This document shows positions 1 through 14,983 of a stretch of DNA of 64,000 nucleotides, piece by piece. A program made the position numbers and the translations under genes. Source of the DNA: Tetrahymena elliotti 4EA (Eukaryota > Ciliophora > Oligohymenophorea > Hymenostomatida > Tetrahymenidae); the NCBI GenBank assembly GCA_000231825.2, contig JH720337.1, positions 665,122-729,121 of the forward strand, written 5' to 3'. The notes below the pieces were generated by a model, which saw nothing but the letters and a program-made list of their open reading frames with translations, made no database searches and had not been told where the DNA came from. Position 1 is the first letter of the stretch. Each line of letters starts with the position of its first letter.

Positions 1-226
1 AAAATTTGAAGTTTCTTTTCTCTATTACATTTAGTAAAACTTTATCAGAAATGAAGTTTAAATCAATAAAAAAATAAATAAAATAAAGAAATCTAGTTAT
101 ATGAAAGGTTGAATATTAGCACATCAACGATAATAATTAATAGAATATTATTACTATCAAAATTTTAAAGATTAAAAAAATTTTACTTTTTATTTAATAA
201 GTTTATTTTATTTATTTATTTAATAG

Positions 227-1886
<1,660 letters not shown>

Positions 1887-3087
1887 TTTTACATTAATTA
1901 AATTAATTTAAAATATTAAATTTAAATTTATTTTTACATATTACTTTTATTCGTTTTAAGCCTTTAAAAATTATTCTTCAAGTTTATTTTTGCTTTAAAA
2001 ATAAAAAACGTTTTAATAAAACTTCAATACTTTTTATTGTTTTTATTTATTTGAAAGAAATGAAGTATGATAAAATTTTAATAAATAAATTTCACCATTT
2101 TTTTAAGCTTAGATAATGAGCTTGAATTATATTTGGAAATATTTGAGTGGTCCTTACTTACTGGATAGCAAATTAAGTTATGGATTTTACATTAAATTAA
2201 TTTATTTAATGGTAAATAAATAATTAATCAATAAAAAAAACTTATTATCAAGATAAGGTGTTTATTACACCTTAAAAAATTTTAGGTTGAAATTAGAAAA
2301 AAAATAATAAAGATTAAGAAATTATTGAGTTTTTATTAAGTTGTTAGAAGAAATTAATGGTATTTATATCAATGCAAATGTTTATTTATTACAATGATTA
2401 AAAATGTATCTTAAAAAAATGAGTTTGATAAAAGCATAAATGCTTGTGGCTAATATATCAAGCTGTGAATTTATAAAAACATACATTTAGATTTGTTAAT
2501 CTTTTTTAAAATAGGCTATCTAAGTAGGAGATAATAGTAAGATGGATATATCACACATTCTAATTAAAATATGTAGAGGAACTAATACATTTTGGATAAT
2601 TATGGTAAATTAATATAAGTAAGTATTTTTAAATTAATTAAATATATCAACGATAATTAGATTGTCATTGAAACTCCACAGCTTATTAATATATGGTGTA
2701 TTTAATTATTTGTTTTTTTTGTATGCCTTTCTTTAAGCTTTGCTTTTATGAAATTCTGAAATTAAAAATATTATGCATAAACCTCAAAAGCAAAAAAAAA
2801 AAATTAATAATAAACATCTAAGAATAATTTGTATAATTATCAACGTATCATAATAAGAGTAATTTCAAATTAACTTAATATTTAAGTCATATATTAGAAA
2901 CCTCTAAAACGTTGATAGAGTTTAAGATTCTAAAGTCAAATAGCTTTTAAGCAAGCTTTATTTTGAACATAGTAGGATATAGTTAAGGTTAGTATTTAAG
3001 GCAATAAACACCCTAGAATTGAGCAGTTAATTAAAATAAAAGCAAAACATCCATTTAGCAGAATTGCAATAGGTTTACAATCAAAAA
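1887..3087. other. Intergenic, AT-rich spacer
   Basis: No supportable gene. An ATG frame from about 2116 stays open for about 70 codons under the ciliate code, but has no recognisable motif. A small stem-loop sits at 2425-2461 (TTGATA pairs with TATCAA around AAGCA/TGCTT). Confidence 0.5.
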
Positions 3088-6000
3088 ATGATAATGATGG
3101 ATAGATAAAAATTAAAAAATGCAGCAGGTGTAGGAGGAGGAGGGGGTCCAATAATTGGAGGACCACTTGCTTCAAATATTATTATGCCATTTGAAAGTTA
3201 AAGTCCGTATATACCCCAATCCTTATATGCATAAGCTCTACAACGTCCTAATACATCTATGAATAGTAAGGAGTCTTTACTTTTTAATTAGCTTTTTTTC
3301 TTTGTTTTTTATCATTCATTTCACAAGAAAAATTAGCAGATATATACTTATTATTAGTTAGTCAGTCAATCAATCAAAAATTAACCTTTGAAAGTTTTAA
3401 GAAACAACAAAAATAGCAATATCAAATATCAAAATTATGGAGACTGTTAATTGAATATTTAGTTGAAATTATTAATATATGGCACTTAACTTTTTTTATT
3501 TGTTATTTAATAGCTCATAGTTCAAGATTTTATCAGAGCAGCAGAAAAAATAGTTAAAATACAATTATGAGCAGAAGAGGTTCTAACAATCCAAGGAGCG
3601 ATTTAAAATTGTTATTGCAGCAAGATCCAAATTTAGTTATTTTAAATGATTCTAAGCTTTAAGCTTAACAACATTTATACAGGCCTCTCAGATAATCTTA
3701 TCTGGAGGCTTAGGGTTAATCTTTGGCTATAAAAAAATTTAGTAAATCTATTTATTTGGCATTCATTCATATATTTAAATATAGTTAAAATCTTTTTGTT
3801 AACTTTATTTCCAACAAACACTTTAAAATAGCTAATAAAGTAATAAATATATATTTTTGTTTTTTAAAAGTTGTCAACAGTTCCACTAAGCGTGCCAACA
3901 CTTCACTAAATCATAGCAAAACTAGACTTTAAACAGAATCCTCAGCATAGAATGCATTAAAATAAGTTTAGAATTCACCAAGTCCATTTAGATAAAAAAA
4001 TTCTTAGGCAATTGTGACTTAAAACAATAGTAATACATATTTCTAGCAAAATGCAGTTAACTTAAATTAATAAAATCAATTTACATCATATGGCTCCAGG
4101 GCCAATAGTCCTGCTCCTATGCAACGCAGTAAATATTACAACTACTTAAATTAAAAATCAAATGGAAATAATGCAAGCAATAACAATAACAACTACACAT
4201 AAAAATCTATTGGAATATCTTAAGAAATGGAAGTCAACTTATAAAATTCTAACAATAATAGTGGGTATCCTTCTAGATACTATAACAATATAATTTCTAC
4301 AGGGGTTTCGCCTGAAAGAATTACAAATCATATGCAATAGTTATATAATCGTCCAAGGAGTTCTTCAAATACAAAGCATAGTCTTTATCCCCACAGGACA
4401 TAAGCTAGCTCTCCAAATAATAATGATTTAAGAAGTGTGCCGTTAGGGCATTATCACCATCAATAAGTATTTAAAACTGAAAATGACTAAAATCCCTTAA
4501 ATACTTCATCTGGAAATGCATATTTAAACTAAGCTTTGACCTAAAATACTATACCTGCATAGAATGAAGTTAAAGTACTTAGGGAGATTGATTAAATCAT
4601 TAAAAAAATATAAAAGAAAAATACAGCACCAATAACATAAAACACAGAAACTCTATAAAGCTAGAATGGAGCTGATGGAGGTGATGGAGAAGTAAATGCA
4701 GATAAATATTAAGAAGATGATGAAAATAGTTCTAGTAATAATTAACAAGGAGTAAATTAAAATGAAAATTAGAGCCCAGAATTAGAAAATAATGAACCTA
4801 AATCAGCTATTGAAAATTAAGTTCCAATTGTATAGCTAAAAAGTTATTAATCTAGCAACAATTAACCAATGTAACCACCAAGATCTCATACTCCTGAGAG
4901 TTTATCCAATTCAAATGGTTAAACTGTAAATTCAAAACAAAACTAAAGAGGTTTGAAAGATATTTCAAATAAAATTCAATAAGCAAATTATAAAATTAGA
5001 AATAATAATTTCTTTAATAATTAAATGACAGAGGGAGATTTAGAATTAAGCACCAACTTTTAAAAATAATAAGTTTATCGTAATAACAATAATATAGTTC
5101 TTTAACAACTACCTAATTCATAAAATTATCAGTAAATACCCACAATATCAAATCAGAAGGTTTTAAGTGAAGAAACTCAATACCTTCATAAACAATATTT
5201 GCTTTATTAACAATAACAATAAATATTAAAATAGTAACACATTCAATAAAATTTGTTAGCATAGCATAACAATATAGTCCAATAGCCATAATTTTATTCA
5301 AAAAGAAATTCTAATAGCAGCATATAAGAAAAGTAGTTGCAACTTTAAATTTAATAACAATAATAATAACAATTACAACAACAACAACAATAGTATTAGG
5401 CCTCTTTATAGCAATAATCAAGCTTTTTAGGTTTGAGTTCAGGAAGTGTTACATTAGATACTTTTGAAATGGGTGCTAAAATTGGTACAGGTTCTTATGC
5501 AGTAGTAAACTTAGCTATTGATAAAAGAACTAATTAAAAAGTGGCAATTAAAGTTTATGAAAAAGAAAAGCTTTAGGACCCTCATAAAATGAAAAATGTA
5601 AAAAGAGAAGTATAAATTTTAAGCCATATTTCCCACTTTAACATCATAAAGCTTTATTATGTAATAGATGCACCTACTACAGTAAATAATTAATTAATTT
5701 CTTTTATAATGTACTTAAATATATTAAATAAAATAGTTAAATTTAGTTATGGAGTATATTGGTACTTCATCACTGTATAGCTATCTAAAAGCCAAGCCAA
5801 ATAGAAGATTACCTGAAAATGATGCCCGTAAAATATTTAGACAAGTAGTTGAAGGAATTAAATATCTTCATAGCAGAAATATTATCCATAGAGATATTAA
5901 ACTTGAGAATCTTCTAATTGATGACTATAAAAATGTTAAAATTATTGATTTTGGTTTTGCTGTCTGTGCTCCTAAAGATAAAAAACTGACTTCTTTTTGT

Positions 6001-6465
6001 GGTACTCCATCATATATGGCTCCTGAAATAGTATCTAAAAAAGATTACTATGGAGCTCCTGTTGATGTATGGACATGTGGTGTTTTGCTTTTTGTCCTCT
6101 TTTGTGGAGCTTTTCCATTTAGAGGTAATTTAAAAATTGATTATTTGATTTTAAAATCTCAATTTTTCATATAATTAAAGGAAACGATGAAAAAGATCTT
6201 TACAAAAAAATATAAAAATGTTAATTAGAAGTCCCACCCCATGTTCCACCTGGTGCTAAATTGTTAATATAGAGAATATTAAAACCAGTTCCAAAAGAGC
6301 GTCCTGATGTTGAAGAAGTAATTTAAAACAGTAATTAAACAAGATTTAAAATATTTTTAAAAATAAAAGATTCTTAAAGACCCTTGGGTACAATATGGAG
6401 GTAGTACATCTTCATCTCAAAATACTAAAGAAACACTTCCTACTTCCTATTCCACAAAAAATTGA
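3088..6465 (+). CDS. CAMK/SNF1-type serine/threonine protein kinase with long Q/N-rich N-terminus
   Basis: About 945 residues in six exons: 3088-3265, 3514-3741, 3871-5681, 5737-6124, 6181-6317, 6370-6465; all phases agree. Residues 1 to about 660 are low-complexity, rich in Asn, Gln, Ser and Pro, with many TAA/TAG codons. The kinase domain runs from about 664 (LDTFEMGAKIGTGSYAVVNL) to about 925. Seen: Gly loop, VAIK lysine, LVMEY hinge, HRDIKLEN catalytic loop, IIDFGFA, CGTPSYMAPE activation segment, DVWTCGVLLFVL and a C-lobe ending KDPWVQYGG. All catalytic residues are present, so it should be active. The activation loop and hinge resemble AMPK/SNF1/MARK kinases, but no UBA or KA1 domain follows; the protein ends about 20 residues after the kinase domain. 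The first ATG of the continuous frame was chosen; an upstream exon cannot be excluded. Confidence 0.9.
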
Positions 6466-7199
6466 TTTTAATAAAACCAAAATTTTTTACATTAAAAAAT
6501 AAACCATTTTAAATAAAAATAATAACAATAATAACTAAAATCAGTTAAAGCTGATTCACAATTCATAACTATTAAACTGATTCTATCAATTGATAAAATA
6601 AAGTTACTCAAATAACTATATGACAAAATTAATTTTTATAATAAACTTCCCTATAATAATTCATCCATTCATTAAATAAAATTAAATAATAAAAAAATTA
6701 TAGGACCAGAAAAAAAAATTAGAGTTTAATCTTGTATATATCATAATTAAAAAAAAAATTATATTCTGTTTGTTTCTTTTTTGGCTTATTATCTATCCTC
6801 TTACTTTTGTTACTTTGTTGAGCTTACTCTTCAATAAACTTAATATTTGTTGCATTCTTTAAAAAACACACTTATTAACATTAACTAAAAGAAGAATTAA
6901 AAATTAAAGCAAAATGAGTTGAAAACAAAATAAATTTAAAATAATTAGTTTACAAATATTAATAATAAAATTACTTTTTCCAATTAATTTACATTAAAAT
7001 GTATAATTTTTTCTAAAAACTACTTCTATTTTATGATCTAAAACTACTTCTATTTTATGACACCCTTTTGCTCTCTTATGATTATTAAGAAATATAAATT
7101 TTGGTCATCCAAACAATTTTTAATTAATTAAGTTAGTACTTATTTAAGTAGAAGTTTAGCAAAACAATAAAAATTTTATAATAAGAGAAAAATTTAGAA
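6466..7199. other. Intergenic spacer between kinase and kelch genes
   Basis: AT-rich. It holds a short direct repeat (7013-7060) and no supportable gene. Confidence 0.5.
7013..7060. repeat. Tandem direct repeat, two ~23-bp units
   Basis: The unit AACTACTTCTATTTTATGA occurs twice in immediate succession, each preceded by CTAAA. The copies differ by one A in a short run. Confidence 0.85.
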
Positions 7200-10100
7200 A
7201 TGAATAAATCTACTAGAGTCCCTTAACTAAATATAAAGTAATAAAATTCAGTATTCAATCAGTAAAGTGATGATAAGAGCAGCTATCCAGATAATAGCAA
7301 TGAAGGAAGAGAGTTGAAAAAAGAGTAAAAAAAAAGTCTTTTTGGAGACCAAAACTCTACATAATAAAGCAATTAAAATTCATTAACATCAGCGAGTACT
7401 ATTTAACAAAAAGAACAGCCAGAAGATGATGAACCTATTGCAAAAGAAAAAGGATTTTTTAATTACTTTGAAGCATATTATCATGGTAAAAATGGAGAAA
7501 CAATATTTAAAAACTATTTTCAACCATAAGTCTTTGCTAATGAAATGAAGAAAAATAAATTAAAAATATCTGATTTAACTATCACTAAATACAACAGCTC
7601 TATTATTTAGAGAGAAGAAGATAAAAATGGATTTTCATATTTCAACGAAAATATGAATAATTCTGCTTTTTTAAAGTCTTCTGGAATGTTTAAAGCAAAC
7701 TTTACTCCTATTTTTAGTCTTCCAAGAATAGAATATTAAGAAATCAGCAAAGATAATTCAAGTCCTTCTGAAAATAAAAATAAGAAATTCCTATTAGGAT
7801 TAGAAAAACACAGCAGTGGATTCGTTTCATTTGAAAAGATCAAAGATATGAATGAGCTTTTGCTTTCAACTATAGAAAAGGACTTTTAAGAAAACTATAA
7901 AAGCCAAAGCAGTAAATCAGATTTGATTAAATTGTCAAAAGATCTCTTTTTAAGTAAAAGCGATTCTAAAGAAACTCAATCTAGTTACAATAGCACTAAA
8001 AGTTTTATGGAAAAATCATTTAACCATGTTGGTGAAAAAAGCTATATAAAAAATAGTTATTATTCTAATAAATAGAAGCTTGAATATACCCTACAACACA
8101 ATAAATTTCATGTAAAATTTTTTTTTCTAATAATAATTTTCATTATTTTTTTATCTAAAACAAAACTTCTAAAAAATTTATTATTTATTGAATCAATCAA
8201 CTTATGATTTTAGAATAATACTAGCTTAATATTTTAATTTCTCTTTAACAAAATAGGAAAATTAATTAAAAAAGTTTGATATGAACGAGCAAGCCAAAAG
8301 CATTCAAAGACTATAAAATATAATCTAATAGCAATAAAAAATAATTCTTAAATAGCAATACAGAAAATATCCCTCATCAAGTTTAGCTTAACATCCAAAA
8401 AGTAATGCCTTAATCCAAGAGTTAAGCTAATAAATGTAAGATGGAAAATAAGATACCGAAAGAAATTAAGATTCAGTAATAAATGGAGAAAAATAAACTA
8501 AAAATCATATTTTTGGAGATTCTTTAAGATCTTTTAAAAATATTTTCTCTGCTAGAGGCTCTTTAGCTTCTCCGAGTAGCTCTGGATCACCAAAAAGAAT
8601 CAGCATTATGAAAAATTTTAGTAAGCAAGTAAGTAAAAATCAATCTCCAAAGAATAAAATTAAGAAAAATTTTGCAAATTTGATACCTTGCTACATGTAT
8701 AAATATAATTTTACCAACTAACTTAAGAGTTAAGTTTATTTTTCTTTATAGATTAAAGAATGAAGAAGTTAAGTGGAAGCCTGAAGTAAGAGAGCTATTT
8801 AAAATAGCTTTTAATGGGGCTACAATTTATTTGTTTGGAGGTTGTGCAAGTAAGCCCATGAGTGACCTTTGCACATATGATATTTGTAAATAATTTAAAG
8901 ATTAAACATATTAAAAAAAATTTAATTTAAATATATCTTAAATCTATAAAAAAATACTTACTTATTCCTAGATTCAAATAAAAAACTAAATTTATTTTCA
9001 ATAAAAATTATATATATTTGGATTTTTAGAAAACAAAAATTTTTTATGTGAAGAAATCACATTTAATTATTAAAATTTACTATTACTAAGAAAAAAATGA
9101 ATGGAGTCTTGTTGAAAAGCTACCTTAAGAGGAAGGAAGATACAATCATATGATGGCTATGTACAAAAAAAATTTGATTGTTTTTGGGGGAGAAAAATTA
9201 GATGGATAATATGAATAAAAGTAAAAAGTATATTAAAACGACACAAGGATATATAATACTGGTAAAAAGTTAATTCAAAAAAAGATGAAAAAATATATTT
9301 ATTTCATTAATAGAAAAGCATGAGTGGAAGTATTTGAGACCAAGTGGAGATATTATAGAACCTAGGAGAAACTCAGCATGTTGTGTTGTTGGAAGATATT
9401 TTATAATCCAAGGAGGAGTAAACAAGAAAGGAACATTTTTAAATGACCTTTGTATTTTAGATATTGGTATTTATTTATTTAATAAATTATTAAAATTAAA
9501 TAATTTTAATCTAGCTAATTAAAGATGGAATTTTGATTAGTATGAAGATAGATTTAATTATATGCAATAAGGAAGAGCTTTTCATAAAGCTTGTCCTATT
9601 TATCATCCAGACAAAAAACATATTGATCTTTTCAAAGATTCATCAGAGAAAATGTCAGAAAAATAATTAAGTGAAGTAAATTTTTATTAGTAAATAAATT
9701 TATTATATTAAAAAAATATTCAAGATAAAACATGAAGGAATTTACTTTTTTGGTGGATAGTTTTAAAATGGAGAGGCAAGCAATTAATTAAATGTTTTAG
9801 TAACAAGTACTAGGCCTATGCATTTTATTTAACCATAAACTACAGGCAAAAAACCAGGTATATATTTCTAAAATTTTCCATAAAATGTGAATTGTAAAAT
9901 TGTATTTATAGAGGCGAGGTATAATCATAGTTTGACTTATAATTCTAAATTAAAAATTCTTGTTGTCTATGGAGGAATGAATGAAAATCTATAAAATGAC
10001 CAAACTTTTTATGATGATCTCTTTATCTTATAGCTAAATGATTTACAGTGGTTTGAATGTGCTACTGTAGGCTTGGGACTGTATTGATTTATTTATTAAA

Positions 10101-10979
10101 TAATCAAGTTTTTTCTAAACTTATTTATTTAATTAGTTAAAATAGAGCAAATCATGAAGCTGTTTGCTTTGATACACAATTATTGATATTTGGTGGTATA
10201 GGAGAATAGGGATTTTACTCTTTTGAAGTTCTAAAAATAGAACTAGGTAAATAAAATTGAAATAATTTTAATGTAATTTGAAAATAATTTCAACTAAAAG
10301 ATAAGTATAAATCTAGAAAGTATATTATTGAACACTAACTGGAAGAGAGGTAAAAAGAAATCTAAGCTTTGAAGAAGGCGAAAACAATAAAAGGTTAGCT
10401 AAATACTTCATCAATAAAAAGATAAGAAAAAGTGAAAGAGCATGAAGAATTCATAAAAAATATTTAATTAGAATAAGCAGAACTAAAGAGTAAAGTTGAA
10501 AAGCTAAATTTTAAGAATTATAAATCTTTTATGCCTTTACCTGTTATATTTACAAGAAAAAGAGAGAACTCTATGTAAAAGCCAGATGAAACTGTATATT
10601 CTTAAATAAAAGTTAAATTTTTTATATAATTTTTTAAAATGATTAAAAGATTAAGAAGGTTTAGCTTGATTAAGATGTTTAAGATCACATAGAATCTGAA
10701 AGAAAAATTAATGATTATATGCTGAAATCTAACTCTCCCAGCCCTACTGCATCCAGGAGAGGTTTGAGGACACCAAAAATTACACATTCTGCCACTGTTT
10801 AGCTTTTAGAATAACAAAATTTTAAATTAACAGATTAATTGGTCCTAAAAAGAATGTAACAACAAATTAAAAACAACATTTTTAACAATTAATGCACTTT
10901 ATAAAAAATAAAAAGGAATTCTTCATTCAAGATAAGTGCAGCTCAGGACTCTTCAAGTTAAGTTGTAAAAATCAAATGA
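7200..10979 (+). CDS. Kelch-repeat beta-propeller protein with coiled-coil tail
   Basis: About 1007 residues in eleven exons: 7200-8111, 8257-8696, 8752-8885, 9091-9261, 9314-9466, 9515-9675, 9725-9857, 9912-10080, 10137-10246, 10301-10611, 10650-10979; phases are consistent. Residues 1 to about 450 are Ser/Asn/Gln-rich and unstructured-looking. Residues about 451-795 hold six kelch units, each with a hydrophobic strand ending in Gly-Gly: IYLFGGC, LIVFGGE, YFIIQGGV, IYFFGGQ, ILVVYGGM, LLIFGGI. Spaced Trp and Asp-Leu motifs (NEWSLVEKL, HEWKYLRP, QRWNFD, LQWFEC) separate them. The tail is rich in Lys, Glu and Gln, suggesting a coiled coil, then a basic Ser-rich end. Kelch propellers bind partners; no catalytic or BTB domain was seen. 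The intron at 9467-9514 is placed at CTAG to restore the phase. Confidence 0.88.
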
Positions 10980-12349
10980 AGTTAAAAAAATAAAAAAGGT
11001 TAAATATTTATAATTTATTGAACTCTCTTAATAGTCTTGCTTGTAATTTATATTCTAAATCAATTTATTAGATAAAAACAAGTAAAATTTATTCTAAAGA
11101 TAAAAATTTTAATATCTATCTTAATAGATAGATTTAAATTTAATTTTATTTCAGTAATTTTATGAGTTATTTGAATAAGAATATTTATTTTTGAGGATAA
11201 AATATTTCTTGAAAAATTTCATAAATAAAAATAAAATAATTAAAAAAATGACAATGAGGGTAAATGAATCTAAATTTTTATTAAATAAACTCTGTATTTT
11301 AAAAATAAGATAGATTTTATGTTAAATTATGATAAAAGTTAAATACATTATTTATCAAATTTTAAGAAACAATTAATTGAATAGGAACTTTAAATACAAA
11401 GATTAAATAATTTTTATTTTTATTTTTAAAAAGGAAGATTGAGTAAATAAATTATTAATTTTAATTAAGACTTAAGGATATATAGTATACTGTTTGATAA
11501 AGCTATACATAGATTATATATTTTAGTGTAAAAAATTAAAAATTAATATTAAATTTCTAGGATTTTTATTCAATAAGAATAATATTTTAATATAGTTTTA
11601 TTTAAATTTAAATAAATTTATTCCTTCTTCTTCATTCTTATTTTTATTATTAGTGTTTTTAATTTTATTTTAAGACGTCAATTCACATAGTATTTCTATT
11701 CGAGCTTTACTTTTCTTCCTCTTTCTTTAATTTCCACCTAATATTTAACTTACTTCAATTTATATGGTTAAATTTTTTCTATGAGAATAGCTTTTTCACC
11801 ATTAATTTTCAACTTAATTTTCAAAATAAAAATTTAATGAAATTAAATCTGATTTTTTATTGGTGATTTATAATCTACTTTTGTTACTCATTTTAGTATA
11901 GTGGTTGATAAAACTAACTATCTTTCAGTAAAACTTTTTTCACGTGTGACAAAGTTAAATACTGGATCGATATTAATTTAAAAATATTTATTAATCATTT
12001 AAAAAAGTGTATGATTTAATTGGTTGAACTCTTTAATTATTATTGAAGAACAGATTATTACATGTAAATTAGATTGGTTGGTTAATGAGGGAAGAGGAAG
12101 TTAAGGAACATTAAATTATTATTATTAATTTATTAATTTTTATTTATATTAAATAATAAACGACCTTATAATTAATTAAATTATGAGAAAGATAAGAAGG
12201 ATGGATTATTTCTCAATTTAGTGAGAAGTTATTAAGCATTTTTCTTCAATAGCTAGGTTATTAAAGTGAACCTTTAAGTAATATATATTAAAAGTATAAT
12301 TTAAAAAGATATGTTTTTTGTGTGTGTGTATGTGTTTGCAAATATTTAA
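10980..12349. other. Intergenic spacer
   Basis: Very AT-rich. Both strands carry only short meaningless frames; it separates the 3' ends of two convergent genes. Confidence 0.5.
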
Positions 12350-14983
12350 TCAATTAGGCTTGGATGTATCTTTGAAGGAGTTTGAAGCTGCAACAGCTGC
12401 TGCCTACAATAAAAGAGATTCTATTGAAGATTCGAAGCTATTTTATTATGTTTATTATTATGGAGGTTGAGGCATCAAAACAGATTACAAAGATGCTTGG
12501 AGGGTTGCAAGCTAGATTAAGGGATTATTAAATATTGATGTTTATTGAGCAACCATGCTACTTAAAAGTGAAGTGAGCATAATTTATTGGGCGCTTTCCT
12601 CTAATGAATTAAGTTGATTGTTGCTGGTATTTTTATTGTTATTAAATGCATTATTAACTGAATTGAATAGAAAACTATTATTGACTTTATTGAGTTTAGA
12701 ATTGTTTTATTGGGAATTATTTAATTAGTTGTTATTATTATTATTAAAGACTGATGCCTAAAATTATTTATTTTAGTTTTCATTATTGAAATTAAGAGAG
12801 TTCTATTTACTAAGACTGAGGTTATTATTATTAATTAATAAAGAATTTGTATTAAAAGAATTATTATTGTTATTGTTATTAGGAGTACTATTTTGTGATT
12901 GAAGCGATAATGAGTTTTATTCAGCAAGGAATAGTTTTTTAGCAGGTTTCTCACAATTTTCACAGCCATTACACTTGCAATGCTCCCCGCATTAGAGTCC
13001 ATCTTGATAGCATTGACAATACTTCTTTAAGCATCCAGATCTGCGGCAATTGCAACCTTTTTTGGAGGCTAATTTTTTTTATGCTTTGAAGCTTAATTAG
13101 GAAGGTTCTTCGAATTCAATATCTTTAACATTGAAAGCAAAAGGGTTTTTTTCTAAAAGACCTTCAACTATTTTATTTCTAGCTTCTTTATTAGCTACAG
13201 TGTTGCTGCATTCACAACAATTACACTCAGCACCACAAAACTCGCCTGCAGCAAAGCAGTCGCAGTATAATTTCAAACATTTAGTTTTCTTACAATTACA
13301 GATTCTTGTTTTTTTATTTGAGCCATTACCTTAATTTTCTCCTATTTGCATGAGGAGTTTCTATTATTACTGATTTAAAGTTTATTTATTGCTTTTATCT
13401 TCATCATCAGCAGATTATTGATCTATCTCTTCATTTTCTACTTCTTCATCTGATTAGTTGTCATTAAATTGATTGTCTTTTTCATTATTGATATCCTACT
13501 AAGAAGGAAGTGGAGATTAGCATTTTTTATTTAAATCTTCTTAATTAGTATCTGTAATACTTTCCTTTTATTGAGAATCACTTTTATTAAAATCTATTTA
13601 ATTACTAAGCTATTCTTCTAACGATTATGAGCTCTTTTTGCTTTTCTTTTAGCCCTTTTTACCTTCCATTTTTTATTTTTTTTAAGCTATTTTAATTTCT
13701 GCTTCTTATTCTTGTTGCAAATTAACTGATGAAGTAGATATTTGAGATTTATTTTATTCATTAGAGCATTCTGATTCCATTTCTTCGGTTTTTTATTCAT
13801 TAAGATTTGAAGAGCTAACTTTAGTTTTCTTTTAAACTTTTCTCTTTTTTACTACGCAAGGAGAAGTTGCTTCTTCTTGCTCTTCAGCAATTGACTTAGA
13901 GGCAGCTTGAAGGTTTGGACTATTCTTGTTTAATAATTAATTATTCAAATTTGAAGTTCCGAGCAAAAAAGATTGATTATTGAAATCAGTTTAAATAGCA
14001 TCTTGTGAAAGAATTTAAAATAATGGAGAGGAATTAGAAGCTACTGATGATTCATTCATTTAATTTCGTATTGTTGAAGATGAAAGAGGTGTATTTTAAG
14101 ATTGCTAAGAAAATTCTAATTGTAATTATTGCTATAATTCTCTCATTAACTAATATGATAAAGCTGTATTTGACACATTTTCCTTTTCAAAATCTTAATT
14201 AGCTAATTAAAAATCTTATTTCTTAGTAGTATTGCTTAATAAGCTAGAGAAGGATAATAAATTTTATAAACCAGCAAGTGGAGTTGATACTTATGAAGAA
14301 GTTCTCTTAACTGCTACAGGCTTAATGATGCTACTGCCATTGTTATTAAAAGAAGATACAGGCTTAAAAGAAGTTGAAAATCCCTTGGAAAAGCACGTCT
14401 AATTAAATAATATAAAATTTTAAATTAATAAAGATGGTAAATTTGAAAATATAGATATCCTTTGTTTTGGGATGTGGTTTTTTGTCAATTTTACCTATTC
14501 AGGAAAAATAAAAATGAAAGTCAAACATATGAAAAAAATTAATTTGTTCTTGATAAATATGCTGGATAAATTAAGTCAGATAGATAGATAGGTAGCTAGG
14601 GTTGTAAAAGAAATATGAAATGGAAATTACACTTAGTTAAAGTAATTTAATCAAACAAGCAAACAAATAAACAAATACTGTGTGTTTGTTTGATTGTTTG
14701 TTAAAGATAAAATTTGAATGAAATCAAAATATCAAGTAAGATCTTTAAACCGTCAGTTTAGTATTAAATTGAAAAGTGCTTGTAAATTTCAATGATAGTT
14801 AAGAGATTAAAATTAAGAAGAAAGTTAAGAGATGTTGGATATCAAATTTTCGCTTAAATTATGAAAGATAAATACATTTAAATCAGCAGAGCGTAGTATG
14901 GGAATGCTTTCTGCTTAGAAGAGACTGCTAACAGTATTTTAAGTGCTGCTATTTGCTTGGGAGTTTTAAATGCTATTGCTCAT
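12350..14983 (-). CDS. CXC/CRC-domain transcription factor of the LIN54/tesmin/TSO1 family
   Basis: About 718 residues in two exons: 14876-14983 (36 codons, starting MSNSIQNSQAN) and 12350-14398, joined in phase 0 across a 477-nt intron. The family binds CHR-type promoter elements through two cysteine-rich CXC repeats and acts in cell-cycle gene control as LIN54 of the MuvB/DREAM complex. Both repeats are visible: about residue 400 (CNCKKTKCLKLYCDCFAAG, then CGAECNCCECSN) and about residue 486 (CNCRRSGCLKKYCQCYQDG, then CGEHCKCNGCEN), linked by an RNKIVEGLLEKNPFAF-like spacer typical of the family. The N-terminal half is Ser/Lys/Glu-rich; the C-terminal 200 residues are N/Q-rich. The remote first exon was found because its frame and phase match and its text continues the protein. 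An internal ATG at 14146 is a less likely start. Confidence 0.9.
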
